From JAGQUL01 sp039811765 (GTDB taxonomy: Bacteria > Actinomycetota > Thermoleophilia > Gaiellales > SKUG01): DNA of 11,468 bases. The number at the start of each line of letters is the position of its first letter. Within the stretch, counting starts at the first letter, position 1. The position numbers were made by a program, and so were the translations under genes. This document shows, one piece after another, positions 1 through 6,127 of this stretch. The notes under the pieces were generated by a model that searched no databases, was not told the origin of the DNA, and worked only from the letters and a program-made list of their open reading frames with translations. The stretch is from the NCBI GenBank assembly GCA_039811765.1, contig JBDHZF010000080.1, positions 1-11,468 of the forward strand, read 5' to 3'.

Positions 1-394
1 GCGCGAGTTCGCTGCTGCGAGGCGACGCGCTCGACAGCTGGTATCCGAGCCTCGACAAGCCGTCCTTCACGCCGCCCGGCGCGGCGATCGGCGTCGTCTG
101 GACCGTGCTCTATGTACTGATGGGCATCGCCGCATGGCTTGACTGGCGCCGCGTCTCGCGCTCGGGCTGTTCGCGTCGCAGCTCGCGCTCAACGTGCTCT
201 GGACCGGCGTGTTCTTCGCGCTGCGCCAGCCCGGCTGGGCGATGGCGCTGCTCGTGGCGCAGCTGGCGCTCGTCGTCGCGTGGTTCGTTGCGTCATGGCG
301 CGTCTCGCGAATCGCCGCGCTGCTCGTCGCGCCGCTCGCAGCGTGGCTGTGCTTCGCCGGCTTCTTGAACGCGTGGATCGCGATCGCGAATTAG
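1..394 (+). pseudogene. tspO: TspO/MBR-family membrane protein, 5' end outside window, frameshifted
   Basis: TspO/MBR proteins are small five-helix membrane proteins that bind porphyrins and other ligands and are linked to tetrapyrrole and stress control. The frame starting at base 3 reads SWYPSLDKPSFTPP, then VVWTVLYVLMGIAAWLDWR: the family's W-Y..L.KPSFTPP and W..LY..MG.A.WL signatures. After about base 150 the match continues one frame over as LFASQLALNVLWTGVFFALR and on to the conserved C-terminal helices, ending at TAG 392-394. The two halves together give a normal TspO core, so one lost base or two extra bases near 144-153 (a CG-rich CGCCGCG run) breaks the gene. The cause may be a real mutation or a sequencing error; the sequence alone cannot decide. 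The N-terminus lies upstream of the window. Confidence 0.85.
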
Positions 395-429
395 CGGGCG
401 TCCTCAGTCGCTGGAGCGCGTGCGATGCG

Positions 430-476
430 ACTAGGTTGACGAGGCCGCCCGTTTTGGGCGCTGTGGTCAACCTAGT
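430..476. terminator. Nested inverted repeat between convergent genes, possible bidirectional terminator
   Basis: ACTAGGTTGAC (430-440) and GTCAACCTAGT (466-476) are perfect 11-bp inverted arms. Inside them CGCCC (446-450) and GGGCG (456-460) form a second 5-bp stem around GTTTT, with a mismatched 5x5 internal loop. It sits between the ends of tspO (+) and the secreted protein (-), so a shared terminator is the simplest reading. There is no T-run on either side, and the arms are less GC-rich than their surroundings, so a protein-binding site remains possible. Confidence 0.5.
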
Positions 477-504
477 GGGTCCTTCCGGGCGCGCCGCCAG
501 GCCC

Positions 505-535
505 TAGGTCGGACGCGCAGCGCGAAATTGACCTA
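505..535. repeat. Second nested inverted repeat overlapping the stop codon of the secreted protein
   Basis: TAGGTC (505-510) pairs with GACCTA (530-535), and CGCG (514-517) pairs with CGCG (521-524) inside. The outer right arm includes the stop codon (533-535) of the minus-strand secreted protein. The layout, an outer AT-containing stem around an inner CG stem, copies in miniature the repeat at 430-476, and both share the core TAGGT. It may add to transcript termination or stabilise the 3' end. The short arms make chance occurrence possible. Confidence 0.3.
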
Positions 536-2488
536 CACCGCGCGCGCGAGCGCGCGCAGCGAGTCCGCTTGCGACTGCTGGATCGCTTCGAGGTTCGCCC
601 GGACGTCGTTGATCGCTTGCAGCACCAGTTGGAGCTGCTCGGCTTCGACCGTGGTGCCGTTTACGGTCGCCTTCGACTTGTCCGCGAGCGCTTGCAGCGC
701 CGCGAGACTGCCGTTGAGCTTGTCGATCTCGTCCTTCGGCAGGTCCACGCGCACCGTGCGCGCGCAGCGCTTGACGATGTCAGTCATGTCGGCCACGCAC
801 GCGTCCCCCGCCTGCCCGCCGCCGTCGATCGTGTCGCCGCCGTTGCCATTGAGCGTCCAGAGCGTGTCGTTGCCGGTCCCTCCCGCGCAGTTCATCACCG
901 AGCGCAACGCGGTGAACAGGCCCGCGGCGAAGTTCGCCGCGCCCGCCGCGATGCACAGGTCGTTGCCGGGGCCGCCCGCGCATTTCGCGGCGATCGTTCC
1001 CAGCACCTGGTTCGCCGGACTCTTCGTCACGCCGCAGCTGTCGTTGCCCGTGCCGCCGGCGCACTTCATGCGCATCACGCCGGCGGTCTTGATCTTGAGC
1101 GCGCTCGCGAGCTTCGCTGCGGCGGCCTTGCACGTGTCGTTTGCGGGACCGCCCGAGCACGTCACGTCGGGAAGGCGTGGGAAGCCCGGCGCCGCGGGTC
1201 GCACGGTGACGTTCACGAGGCACGCGTCAGTGCCGTTCGCGCCGAAGCACTCGACTTTCGGTACCGGCGGACGCACGACCACGCCCGCGACCACCATGGG
1301 TCGCGACATGCACACGTCCGCGCCCTCGCCGCCGTAGCACACGTCGTTGCCGGCCTTCGACAAGCACGTGTCGTTGCCGCGGTTGCCGAGGCAGAAGTCG
1401 TCCCCGATGTATGCGATGCACGTGTCGGCGCCGCTCTTGCCGACGCACACGTCGTCGCCGCCCTTGCCGTCGCACGTCTTCGACTTGCCGCCCGCGATCA
1501 ACAGATCCGACTGCGCGCTGCCGAGCAGCGCGTCGAGCAGCGCGCCGTCGATCACCGACATCGAATTCCACTTGGTGAAGATCGGGGACTGGTCCTTGTT
1601 GTCCTTGCACAGCGCGAAACGGGCGCACAAGATGACGAAACCCTCCGCGCCGGCGGGGATGCCGAGCGCGCTCACGAGCTCGTCGGGAATGCCGTCGCCG
1701 TCGAGGTCCGAAGGCGAAACAGCGATCGGCGTTGTCAGTGCGGACGAGGTCTCGACCGTGCCCACCACGTTCGTCGCGGTGTAGCGCATGCGCAGCTGCA
1801 TTCCCAGGTCCGCGGGCTGCACGACATACGTGTCAGCGGTCGCGATCGTGGTGCACGATCCGCCGCCCGTCGCGCAGCGCTCCCAGGTCGGCGCGGAGAG
1901 CGTGTGGCCGCTGGCCGCGGTCTTCCACGTGGGCGCGTTCGCGCGCAGCGTCTGCCCGATCGCGGTGCTGCCCGTGATCTTCGGAGCGGCGTCCACCTGC
2001 GGCAGGTACAGCACGCGCAGCTTCGCGAACGTGGTCTTGGGGAGCTTCGCGCCGATCCCGAGGCGGTACTCGGTGCCGGCCACTGCGTCGAAGCGGCCCT
2101 GCGGCATCGTCGCGTCCGGGCAGCCGTCCTTCGCGGCGACGTTGTAGGCGAGCGGCGACGGTCCCTCCACTGAGTCCCACGCTGCGATGTACCATTCGTC
2201 CCCGAACGGGGCGGTTTGGCACAAGTCGATTTGCACCTTCCCGGCGATCGGCGCTTTCCACGAGTACCACATCGACCAGCCCCAGTTGCCGATGTCGCCC
2301 CAGTTGAAGTAACCGGGCTCCATCGTGGCGTCGTACGTGAACCAGTCGAGCGTCTCGCCATACGGCGCGATCGGCAGCCTCGTGCCGGGATCGTCATTGA
2401 CTGGCGGGGTGGCGAACGCGCTCGCGGGCGCGAGCAGCGCGGCGACGAGCAGGACGGGGACGATGATTCGACGAGCGAAGGTGGGCAT
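533..2488 (-). CDS. Exported multidomain protein with cysteine-substituted RTX-like repeats
   Basis: A 651-residue secreted protein of unknown role. Residues 1-26 are a signal peptide (MPTFARR, hydrophobic core, ASAFA) followed by TPPVNDD. Residues about 27-164 resemble a PPC-like beta domain (MWYSWKAP). About 168-257 is an Ig-like domain of the type common in Thermoleophilia (ITGSTAIGQTL...ADLGMQLRMRYTATN). Residues 261-270, DLDGDGIPDE, look like a calcium-binding loop. From 339 to 393 seven cysteines are spaced exactly nine residues apart in GxxGxDxC repeats, then five CxGGxxNDxC units follow (414-543). About 584-648 is a predicted coiled coil. I chose the ATG at 2488 because it begins directly at the signal peptide; an in-frame ATG at 2560 adds 24 residues that lack signal features. 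Neither start has a good ribosome-binding site. The protein is probably surface-exposed or matrix-like; calcium binding is inferred only from repeat resemblance. Confidence 0.85.
   Translation of the reverse strand: MPTFARRIIVPVLLVAALLAPASAFATPPVNDDPGTRLPIAPYGETLDWFTYDATMEPGYFNWGDIGNWGWSMWYSWKAPIAGKVQIDLCQTAPFGDEWYIAAWDSVEGPSPLAYNVAAKDGCPDATMPQGRFDAVAGTEYRLGIGAKLPKTTFAKLRVLYLPQVDAAPKITGSTAIGQTLRANAPTWKTAASGHTLSAPTWERCATGGGSCTTIATADTYVVQPADLGMQLRMRYTATNVVGTVETSSALTTPIAVSPSDLDGDGIPDELVSALGIPAGAEGFVILCARFALCKDNKDQSPIFTKWNSMSVIDGALLDALLGSAQSDLLIAGGKSKTCDGKGGDDVCVGKSGADTCIAYIGDDFCLGNRGNDTCLSKAGNDVCYGGEGADVCMSRPMVVAGVVVRPPVPKVECFGANGTDACLVNVTVRPAAPGFPRLPDVTCSGGPANDTCKAAAAKLASALKIKTAGVMRMKCAGGTGNDSCGVTKSPANQVLGTIAAKCAGGPGNDLCIAAGAANFAAGLFTALRSVMNCAGGTGNDTLWTLNGNGGDTIDGGGQAGDACVADMTDIVKRCARTVRVDLPKDEIDKLNGSLAALQALADKSKATVNGTTVEAEQLQLVLQAINDVRANLEAIQQSQADSLRALARAV
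860..1249 (-). repeat. Five dispersed CxGGxxNDxC units within the secreted protein
   Basis: Reading the minus strand, the protein contains CFGANGTDAC, CSGGPANDTC, CAGGTGNDSC, CAGGPGNDLC and CAGGTGNDTL, separated by about 17-22 residues of alanine-rich sequence. They keep the GG..GND core of RTX calcium-binding turns with a cysteine on each side, except that the last unit ends in leucine. They follow the tight nine-residue ladder at 1310-1474 and look like the same motif spread apart. Confidence 0.7.
1310..1474 (-). repeat. 27-bp-period coding repeat: seven cysteines at exact nine-residue spacing
   Basis: Codons for residues 339-393 of the secreted protein give cysteines at 339, 348, 357, 366, 375, 384 and 393. 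Between them lie DGKGGDDV, VGKSGADT, IAYIGDDF, LGNRGNDT, LSKAGNDV and YGGEGADV. The nonapeptide is G-x-x-G-x-D-x-C-x, the RTX hemolysin-type calcium-binding pattern with its aliphatic position replaced by cysteine. The DNA shows matching repeated blocks of the form GCACRYGTCG every 27 bases on the plus strand. Confidence 0.8.
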
Positions 2489-2558
2489 TCGCGGGAGCCT
2501 ACCGGGTGCGGGCGTGGAGCGATGCGTCGTGCCCGCCTCGGTGGATACACGCCCAACC

Positions 2559-2717
2559 ATGGAGGAGTACCACCGAGGCCGCCTCGTCGATCACGGCTAC
2601 ATTCGCGTCGCCGACATTGTCGGAGGTGGCGCCGACAACGGCGCGCCCGGCCCGACGCGCCGTCACGATCGCCACGTCGCTTGGTTGCTTGCGCTATGTG
2701 GCGCGTTGCGAAGTTTG
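2559..2717 (+). pseudogene. Probable decayed VOC/glyoxalase-family fragment
   Basis: The ATG at 2559 opens MEEYHRGRLVDHGYIRVADI, which resembles the N-terminus of VOC (glyoxalase/bleomycin-resistance fold) proteins of the form 'GRLIDHVHLRVADL'. It then jumps directly to GGGADNGAPGPTRRHD, which resembles the later VOC segment 'GGrDNGAPGpRP.YHP'. The metal-site and helix segments between these are missing, and the sequence decays soon after. An internal deletion plus frame decay of a roughly 130-residue gene would explain this. The homology is recalled from family patterns, not aligned. No good ribosome-binding site precedes the ATG. Its 3' end overlaps the tail of the convergent cupin gene. 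It could also be a chance open frame in GC-rich DNA. Confidence 0.4.
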
Positions 2718-3134
2718 AGGCCGAGCCCTCTGCGGCTCGGCGGTCGCGTTTGACGGGAGGCGATCTGGTTCGTGTGGATGGTTGCGCCAGGGAGCAAGGA
2801 TCAACAGCAGTCGAGAGTCCTCGTGCGCGTCGACTGCATGGCGCTCGCCGGGTTCGATGTCGACGACTGAACCGGCTCGGCACTCGATCGTGTCGCCGTC
2901 AGATCGAAAGGTTACGTGCCCGGTCATGGTCGCGACGATCGCGCGCTGTCGGACGACGTGGTCGTTCATCGAGTCCCCGGCTGCAAGCGGAATGACAATG
3001 GCGCGACACTCGGGGTGCGAGAACAGTACCTGTGGCTTCACCACGGTGGACTCAACTCGGGGAGCGGCGGCGCCGCGTTCGCGGTCATGTAGCTTGTCCG
3101 TCGAATTGACGTCGGGCAGGTGCCAATGCTGCAT
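2694..3134 (-). CDS. Small cupin-domain protein
   Basis: A 146-residue single-domain cupin, cytoplasmic by the lack of a signal peptide. The core is LAAGDSMNDHVVRQRAIVAT, then GHVTFRSDGDTIECRAGSVV and DIEPGERHAVDA. The second cupin motif (G.....PG..H) is intact, but the first keeps only one histidine (NDH where HxH is usual), so the metal site is incomplete or altered. The C-terminal LLLILAPW closes the barrel, and a low-complexity tail rich in Q, R and P follows. The ATG at 3134 is chosen because AGGAGG (plus-strand 3141-3146) lies six bases upstream. The gene starts 40 bases after the PGPG membrane-protein gene and is probably cotranscribed with it. Substrate and role are unknown; similar small cupins are common stress-associated proteins in actinobacteria. 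Confidence 0.8.
   Translation of the reverse strand: MQHWHLPDVNSTDKLHDRERGAAAPRVESTVVKPQVLFSHPECRAIVIPLAAGDSMNDHVVRQRAIVATMTGHVTFRSDGDTIECRAGSVVDIEPGERHAVDAHEDSRLLLILAPWRNHPHEPDRLPSNATAEPQRARPQTSQRAT
2720..2741 (-). terminator. Hairpin inside the 3' end of the cupin gene
   Basis: GCCGAGCC (2720-2727) and GGCTCGGC (2734-2741) form a perfect 8-bp GC-rich stem with a six-base loop. On the minus strand the next bases are CTCAAACTTCG, without a proper T-run. The hairpin lies within the last codons of the cupin tail, 26 bases before its stop, and would end the PGPG-cupin transcript. It is a weak candidate because GC-rich coding sequence forms such stems by chance. Confidence 0.4.
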
Positions 3135-3174
3135 GGTTCGCCTCCTATCTGGACTCGTCATGCGAATCGCTGTG

Positions 3175-3639
3175 TCAATCCAGTAGCCTTGCTGTCACGA
3201 ATGTCATCGTGACGAACACGATCGAGCTTATCGTGACGACGGCGACGGTCGGGTTTTCGATGACCCATCGGATCTGGCGCTGGAACCGGATTTCGCCTCG
3301 ATCGAGGATTCGAGCGAAGGTCCGAGATTCTCCGGAGAGGACGAGTGCGGACGCGAGAATGAATACGCTCCCTCCAGGGCCTGGAATGAAGATGTTTGCC
3401 ATGCCGAACGCGAACAGGGCGAGACCGAGCAGGATGCGCGCAAGCCGCCGCGGGTGTGCGCGGGGAATGTGTGAGCGCTCGTCGAATCGAGTAGTGAAGC
3501 GTTGTCCCGGCGTACGGCTTCCATTCGAGACAAGCCGTTTTGCGTGCCCGCGCGCTCGCCGGAGCAGCGAGGTGCGCCCTCCGCACGGATCGTCTGATGC
3601 CCGTACCTCGATCGCCGGTTCCGTCGTGCCGCTGCGCAC
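3175..3639 (-). CDS. PGPG(W)-motif small transmembrane protein
   Basis: A 154-residue integral membrane protein resembling the putative transmembrane PGPGW family (TIGR02611-like). Residues about 67-84 form the first helix, followed by NIFIPGPGGSVFILASALV (PGPGG at 86-90, glycine in place of the usual tryptophan) and a short second membrane segment. The basic stretch FARILDRGEIRFQRQIRW comes next, and a last helix spans about 130-150. The family has no established function. The first 60 residues are basic and not membrane-like. The start is the GTG at 3639, supported by AGGAG (plus-strand 3647-3651) seven bases upstream; no ATG gives a full protein. It is the first gene of the two-gene unit with the cupin and is divergent from the gene at 3757. 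Confidence 0.8.
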   Translation of the reverse strand: MRSGTTEPAIEVRASDDPCGGRTSLLRRARGHAKRLVSNGSRTPGQRFTTRFDERSHIPRAHPRRLARILLGLALFAFGMANIFIPGPGGSVFILASALVLSGESRTFARILDRGEIRFQRQIRWVIENPTVAVVTISSIVFVTMTFVTARLLD

Positions 3640-3686
3640 GTCAATGCTCCTGTTCGATTACCTGTCGCGAGCATACCGGACGTTGT

Positions 3687-3702
3687 CGATCCGGACGGAT
3701 CG
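3687..3702. promoter_or_regulatory. 16-bp palindrome in a divergent intergenic region
   Basis: CGATCCG and CGGATCG are perfect 7-bp arms separated by GA. The site lies 48 bases upstream of the GTG of the PGPG protein (-) and 55 bases upstream of the ATG at 3757 (+), the right place for an operator acting on both. No convincing -35/-10 pair could be assigned around it. GATC-rich sequence is frequent in this genome, which lowers confidence. Confidence 0.4.
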
Positions 3703-3756
3703 GCGCGGTGCGTGCGGCCCCCGATGCATTGCAGGTCGTCCACGGCCAGGTTCACG

Positions 3757-4542
3757 ATGAGGCGATGGATCGTGATCGTTGGCGCGCTCTTGGTCGTGCT
3801 CGTGGCGGTCGGCTTGGGCGTGCGATCCTGGATCCTGCAGTCGCACTCCACGAGCGTCGATGAGCACGGCGCGATCGAATTGGCTGGGATCGATCGATCG
3901 GCATCGGCGGGTGCGGACAAGGTCGATCCAGGCGAACGACCGGACGCGGGCATATGGCGCTACGAAGGCGCCGGCCGTGATGCGTTTGAGGCGTTTGGTG
4001 GCGCGAGCCACCAATTCCCCGACACAATCTTCACCGTGGTGTCACTCGAGGAGGACGACCGCTGTGCCTGGGAATGGTTCGTCCCGTTCGTGGAGGAGCA
4101 CACCGAGACCAGATCCATGTGCACCGAGGATGGATCGCTACTCAACGCTCGTTTCAGTCGTAGCATGACATTCCTGGGCCGTGAGCAGGAGTCGCGATAT
4201 CGCTGCGACGAGAACGCGTGGCGAGTCGCGCCGCCACGGTTCGGCCGCAGGTGGAGCTGGACATGCGCGGAGGCGCGAGGCGGAGTCGTTCGGTACTCCG
4301 CGTTAGACAAGGGCGAGCGCATCGTCACGATCGAGGGGCAGGACGTCACCACGCGATATGTCGAGATCCGCGGGACGCAGCGCGACCGCTCGAAAGGCGA
4401 TGAGCTGACCCGCCTCTGGCTCCTGGAGAGCGGCATCCCTGCAAGGTTCGCGACGAGACGGTCGGCTGCGGTGAGCACTCCGGTCGGTGTGATTCAGACC
4501 TCGGAGTCCTGGGACTACACGCTCGCGAAGCGCCCGAACTGA
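3757..4542 (+). CDS. Membrane-anchored extracellular protein of unknown function
   Basis: A 261-residue protein not recognised beyond its layout. Residues 4-24 (IVIVGALLVVLVAVGLGV) form one N-terminal membrane helix or uncleaved signal; there is no lipobox cysteine. The rest is likely outside the cell. Four cysteines at 103, 122, 150 and 170 could form two disulfides in a beta-rich domain containing WRYEGAGRDAFEAFGG, TIFTVVSLEEDDRCAWEW and WRVAPPRFGRRWSWTC. The end reads LWLLESGIPARF...TSESWDYTL, a pattern seen in actinobacterial exported proteins of unknown function. The ATG at 3757 starts right before the membrane segment, and CCAGG upstream is a weak ribosome-binding site. An upstream in-frame ATG at 3712 would run through the divergent promoter region and adds no recognisable sequence. 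Confidence 0.75.
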   Translation: MRRWIVIVGALLVVLVAVGLGVRSWILQSHSTSVDEHGAIELAGIDRSASAGADKVDPGERPDAGIWRYEGAGRDAFEAFGGASHQFPDTIFTVVSLEEDDRCAWEWFVPFVEEHTETRSMCTEDGSLLNARFSRSMTFLGREQESRYRCDENAWRVAPPRFGRRWSWTCAEARGGVVRYSALDKGERIVTIEGQDVTTRYVEIRGTQRDRSKGDELTRLWLLESGIPARFATRRSAAVSTPVGVIQTSESWDYTLAKRPN

Positions 4543-4644
4543 CTCCCGGCGCCGGTCGTCGGTCGATGCGCTGATTTCGAGCCGAAACGTGCCAACTCCT
4601 TGTCCTCGTGGCTTTCGCCGATCCTTCGTACGCTGGTCGCGTGA

Positions 4645-4667
4645 GCATCGCCTGATCGGTGCGATGC
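4645..4667. promoter_or_regulatory. Inverted repeat upstream of the elicitor-like gene
   Basis: GCATCGC (4645-4651) and GCGATGC (4661-4667) are perfect 7-bp arms around a nine-base loop, 21 bases before the chosen ATG at 4689. It could be an operator or a leader hairpin in the mRNA. The 146-base gap between the upstream gene and this start holds nothing else I could assign. Confidence 0.3.
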
Positions 4668-4688
4668 ATGGATCGAAGGGACTCAGGG

Positions 4689-5552
4689 ATGGGACGCACG
4701 ATCGGACTGGTCATGATGACCGCGACCCTTGTAGTAACTGCGCTGTGCATGCCTGCCGCAGCGTCTGCCGCAACGGAGTACGGCTCGACGTCCAAGTGGC
4801 CGTGGTCCGGATACTGGTGGCCGATGCTCGACAACGGCTACAACCTGTACGCAGATGGCGGTGCGATGGCGAAGTACGATCGATACCTCGCAGCAAATGG
4901 CCTTCCGGCTGGCGCGCAGCAGTGGGAGCGAACGAATCGATCGACGACCAATCGCGCGAACTCGTGGTGGGGGTACTGCCACGCATCGGCGGCGGCGGCG
5001 ATCCTCGCGCCAGAGCCGCGCGCGGTGACGCGCAATGGAGTTTCATTCACGGTCAATGACGTCAAGGGACTGACCACGTCGCTGTACTACGAGCCGACGT
5101 ACACGTGGTTGAGCGGAACGCGGGTCGACGATCCGAGTGATACGTCGTCGGCGGCGTACGCGGACATCGCTCCCGTATGGATGGACTACCTGTTGCGGTA
5201 CTACATTCGCTACTACAAGTATCCATTCATCATGGACATCAACGCGAACTCCCAGGTGTGGAACTATCCCGTCTTCGCGTTCACGCGCGACAGTACACCG
5301 TATGCGAATGGCATCGAGGATGTGCGCACGACCGTCTGGTTCACCAGCCCCGACTGGAACACGACGGGGACCAAGTACTTCTCCAAGACGTACACCTATC
5401 GACTGCAGTCCGGCACCATGGGGCAGTGGACCGGCGCGAGCGTCAACGACCATCCCGACTTCGCCTGGGTTCCGACCGGGAAGCGATCGAGCGGCGTGAA
5501 TCCGTTCGTGACCGAACGTGCAGTCGAGGCCATCACCGGTCTCGACGTGTAA
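4689..5552 (+). CDS. Exported transglutaminase-elicitor-like protein (TGase_elicitor/M81 type)
   Basis: A 287-residue secreted protein resembling the M81-type transglutaminase elicitor family, first known from Phytophthora GP42 and also found in bacteria. Residues 1-27 are a signal peptide (VVTALCMPAAASA, cleavage before ATEY). The family core is NSWWGYCHASAAAAILAPEP, with the presumed nucleophile Cys97. NGVSFTVNDVKGL and PFIMDINANSQVWNYPVFAF follow, the latter matching the 'VMD....EVWNQPV' segment. The segment that normally carries the catalytic histidine (NPxxFH) reads APVWMD here, and the only histidines are H98 and H255, so activity is doubtful. The ATG at 4689 has AAGGGA seven bases upstream; an upstream ATG at 4659 adds ten residues. 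The 3' end overlaps the convergent marR gene by 20 bases. Confidence 0.75.
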   Translation: MGRTIGLVMMTATLVVTALCMPAAASAATEYGSTSKWPWSGYWWPMLDNGYNLYADGGAMAKYDRYLAANGLPAGAQQWERTNRSTTNRANSWWGYCHASAAAAILAPEPRAVTRNGVSFTVNDVKGLTTSLYYEPTYTWLSGTRVDDPSDTSSAAYADIAPVWMDYLLRYYIRYYKYPFIMDINANSQVWNYPVFAFTRDSTPYANGIEDVRTTVWFTSPDWNTTGTKYFSKTYTYRLQSGTMGQWTGASVNDHPDFAWVPTGKRSSGVNPFVTERAVEAITGLDV

Positions 5553-6048
5553 CGGCATGCTGTCGGTACAGCTCGGCCTCGGAGCGCACGGTGCTTCGAC
5601 GAAGCTCATCCAGGAAGCGTACGTGCGTGTCCCAGTCCTCGGTGGTGGTCGCAAGGGCGTCGATCCGGCGACCCCATCGGGCCGTGACCGCGACGAACTG
5701 CACGACGAAGAGGTCGGTGGCACCGACGAGCGTCTTGCGAGCGTCACCGGGGTGCGTTCGTCGTTCGACAAGTCCGCGTTCGTCGAGTCGCTCGATCAGC
5801 GCTCCAGTCGCCGGTCGTGACAGGTGAATGCGATCGGCAAGCTGGCTGAGGGTCTGCGGGCCGTCGGTGTGCACGGCCAGCAACGCGTTGAGCTCGTTTG
5901 CGGACAGGTCCATCTGCGCACGCACGCGCGCCATGAACGCATCGATGACGGTGGACAGCGCCAGCACGAGCGACTGCGGCGTGTCGCGTGGAAGCCTTGC
6001 TCCATCACCGCTTCGCTGCAGCAACTTCGATGTTGGCGAGTCATCCAT
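5533..6048 (-). CDS. MarR-family winged-helix transcriptional regulator
   Basis: A 171-residue cytoplasmic DNA-binding protein. A long helix (DTPQSLVLALSTVIDAFMAR) precedes the winged helix at about 48-110: LSANELNALLAVHTDGPQTL, SQLADRIHLSRPATGALIER and then the wing LVERRTHPGDARKTLV. The usual D-R-R of the wing is DAR. A C-terminal dimerisation helix follows. MarR proteins usually repress by binding short palindromes and release on binding small phenolic or oxidised ligands; the ligand here is unknown. The ATG at 6048 gives the family's usual length. The longer start at 6120 would place an 18-bp palindrome inside the coding region, and neither start has a strong ribosome-binding site. The gene follows the response regulator on the same strand but may have its own promoter at the palindrome. 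Confidence 0.85.
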   Translation of the reverse strand: MDDSPTSKLLQRSGDGARLPRDTPQSLVLALSTVIDAFMARVRAQMDLSANELNALLAVHTDGPQTLSQLADRIHLSRPATGALIERLDERGLVERRTHPGDARKTLVGATDLFVVQFVAVTARWGRRIDALATTTEDWDTHVRFLDELRRSTVRSEAELYRQHAVTRRDR

Positions 6049-6088
6049 CTGCCTGATGGATTCTTCGACATCCCTGCGAGTCGCGCCT

Positions 6089-6106
6089 ATGGGGTCGACA
6101 CCCCAT
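6089..6106. promoter_or_regulatory. 18-bp palindrome upstream of marR, copy 1 of a shared motif
   Basis: ATGGGGTCGACACCCCAT has perfect 7-bp arms (ATGGGGT/ACCCCAT) around CGAC. It begins 41 bases upstream of the marR ATG at 6048 and lies in the 79-base gap after the response-regulator stop. A closely matching copy occurs at 8332-8349. The GGG-N8-CCC layout recalls the binding box of DosR, a NarL-type regulator, so either MarR itself or the neighbouring response regulator could bind it. As RNA it would also form a hairpin, but no T-run follows. Confidence 0.55.
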
Positions 6107-6127
6107 CTTCGGAGCTGCATGTTGCCG

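Noticed and set aside
1310..1474. 27-bp periodic DNA repeats that might suggest a CRISPR-like or tandem non-coding array
   Set aside because: The period is a multiple of three within a coding frame, the units differ, and the protein repeat explains them fully.
569..2173. 534-codon open frame on the plus strand antisense to the secreted protein
   Set aside because: Its translation is arginine/alanine/histidine-rich low-complexity sequence, typical of a GC-rich shadow frame. The minus-strand protein has a signal peptide, domains and regular repeats.
1735..2883. 382-codon minus-strand open frame overlapping the secreted protein start
   Set aside because: Arg/Ser/Pro-rich composition with no domain features; it is out of frame with the convincing exported protein.
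2216..2995. 259-codon plus-strand open frame across the intergenic region and the cupin
   Set aside because: Arginine-rich shadow of the cupin and secreted protein genes, with no motif or ribosome-binding site.
3880..3905. Tandem GATC-containing run (GATCGATCGATCGG) in the anchored-protein gene
   Set aside because: It encodes an ordinary stretch (GIDRSAS). GATCG is abundant in this genome and no function can be argued.
6049..6120. Longer N-terminus for the MarR protein (start at 6120)
   Set aside because: The extra 24 residues have no family similarity, and the region holds the shared palindrome, so it is more likely regulatory DNA.
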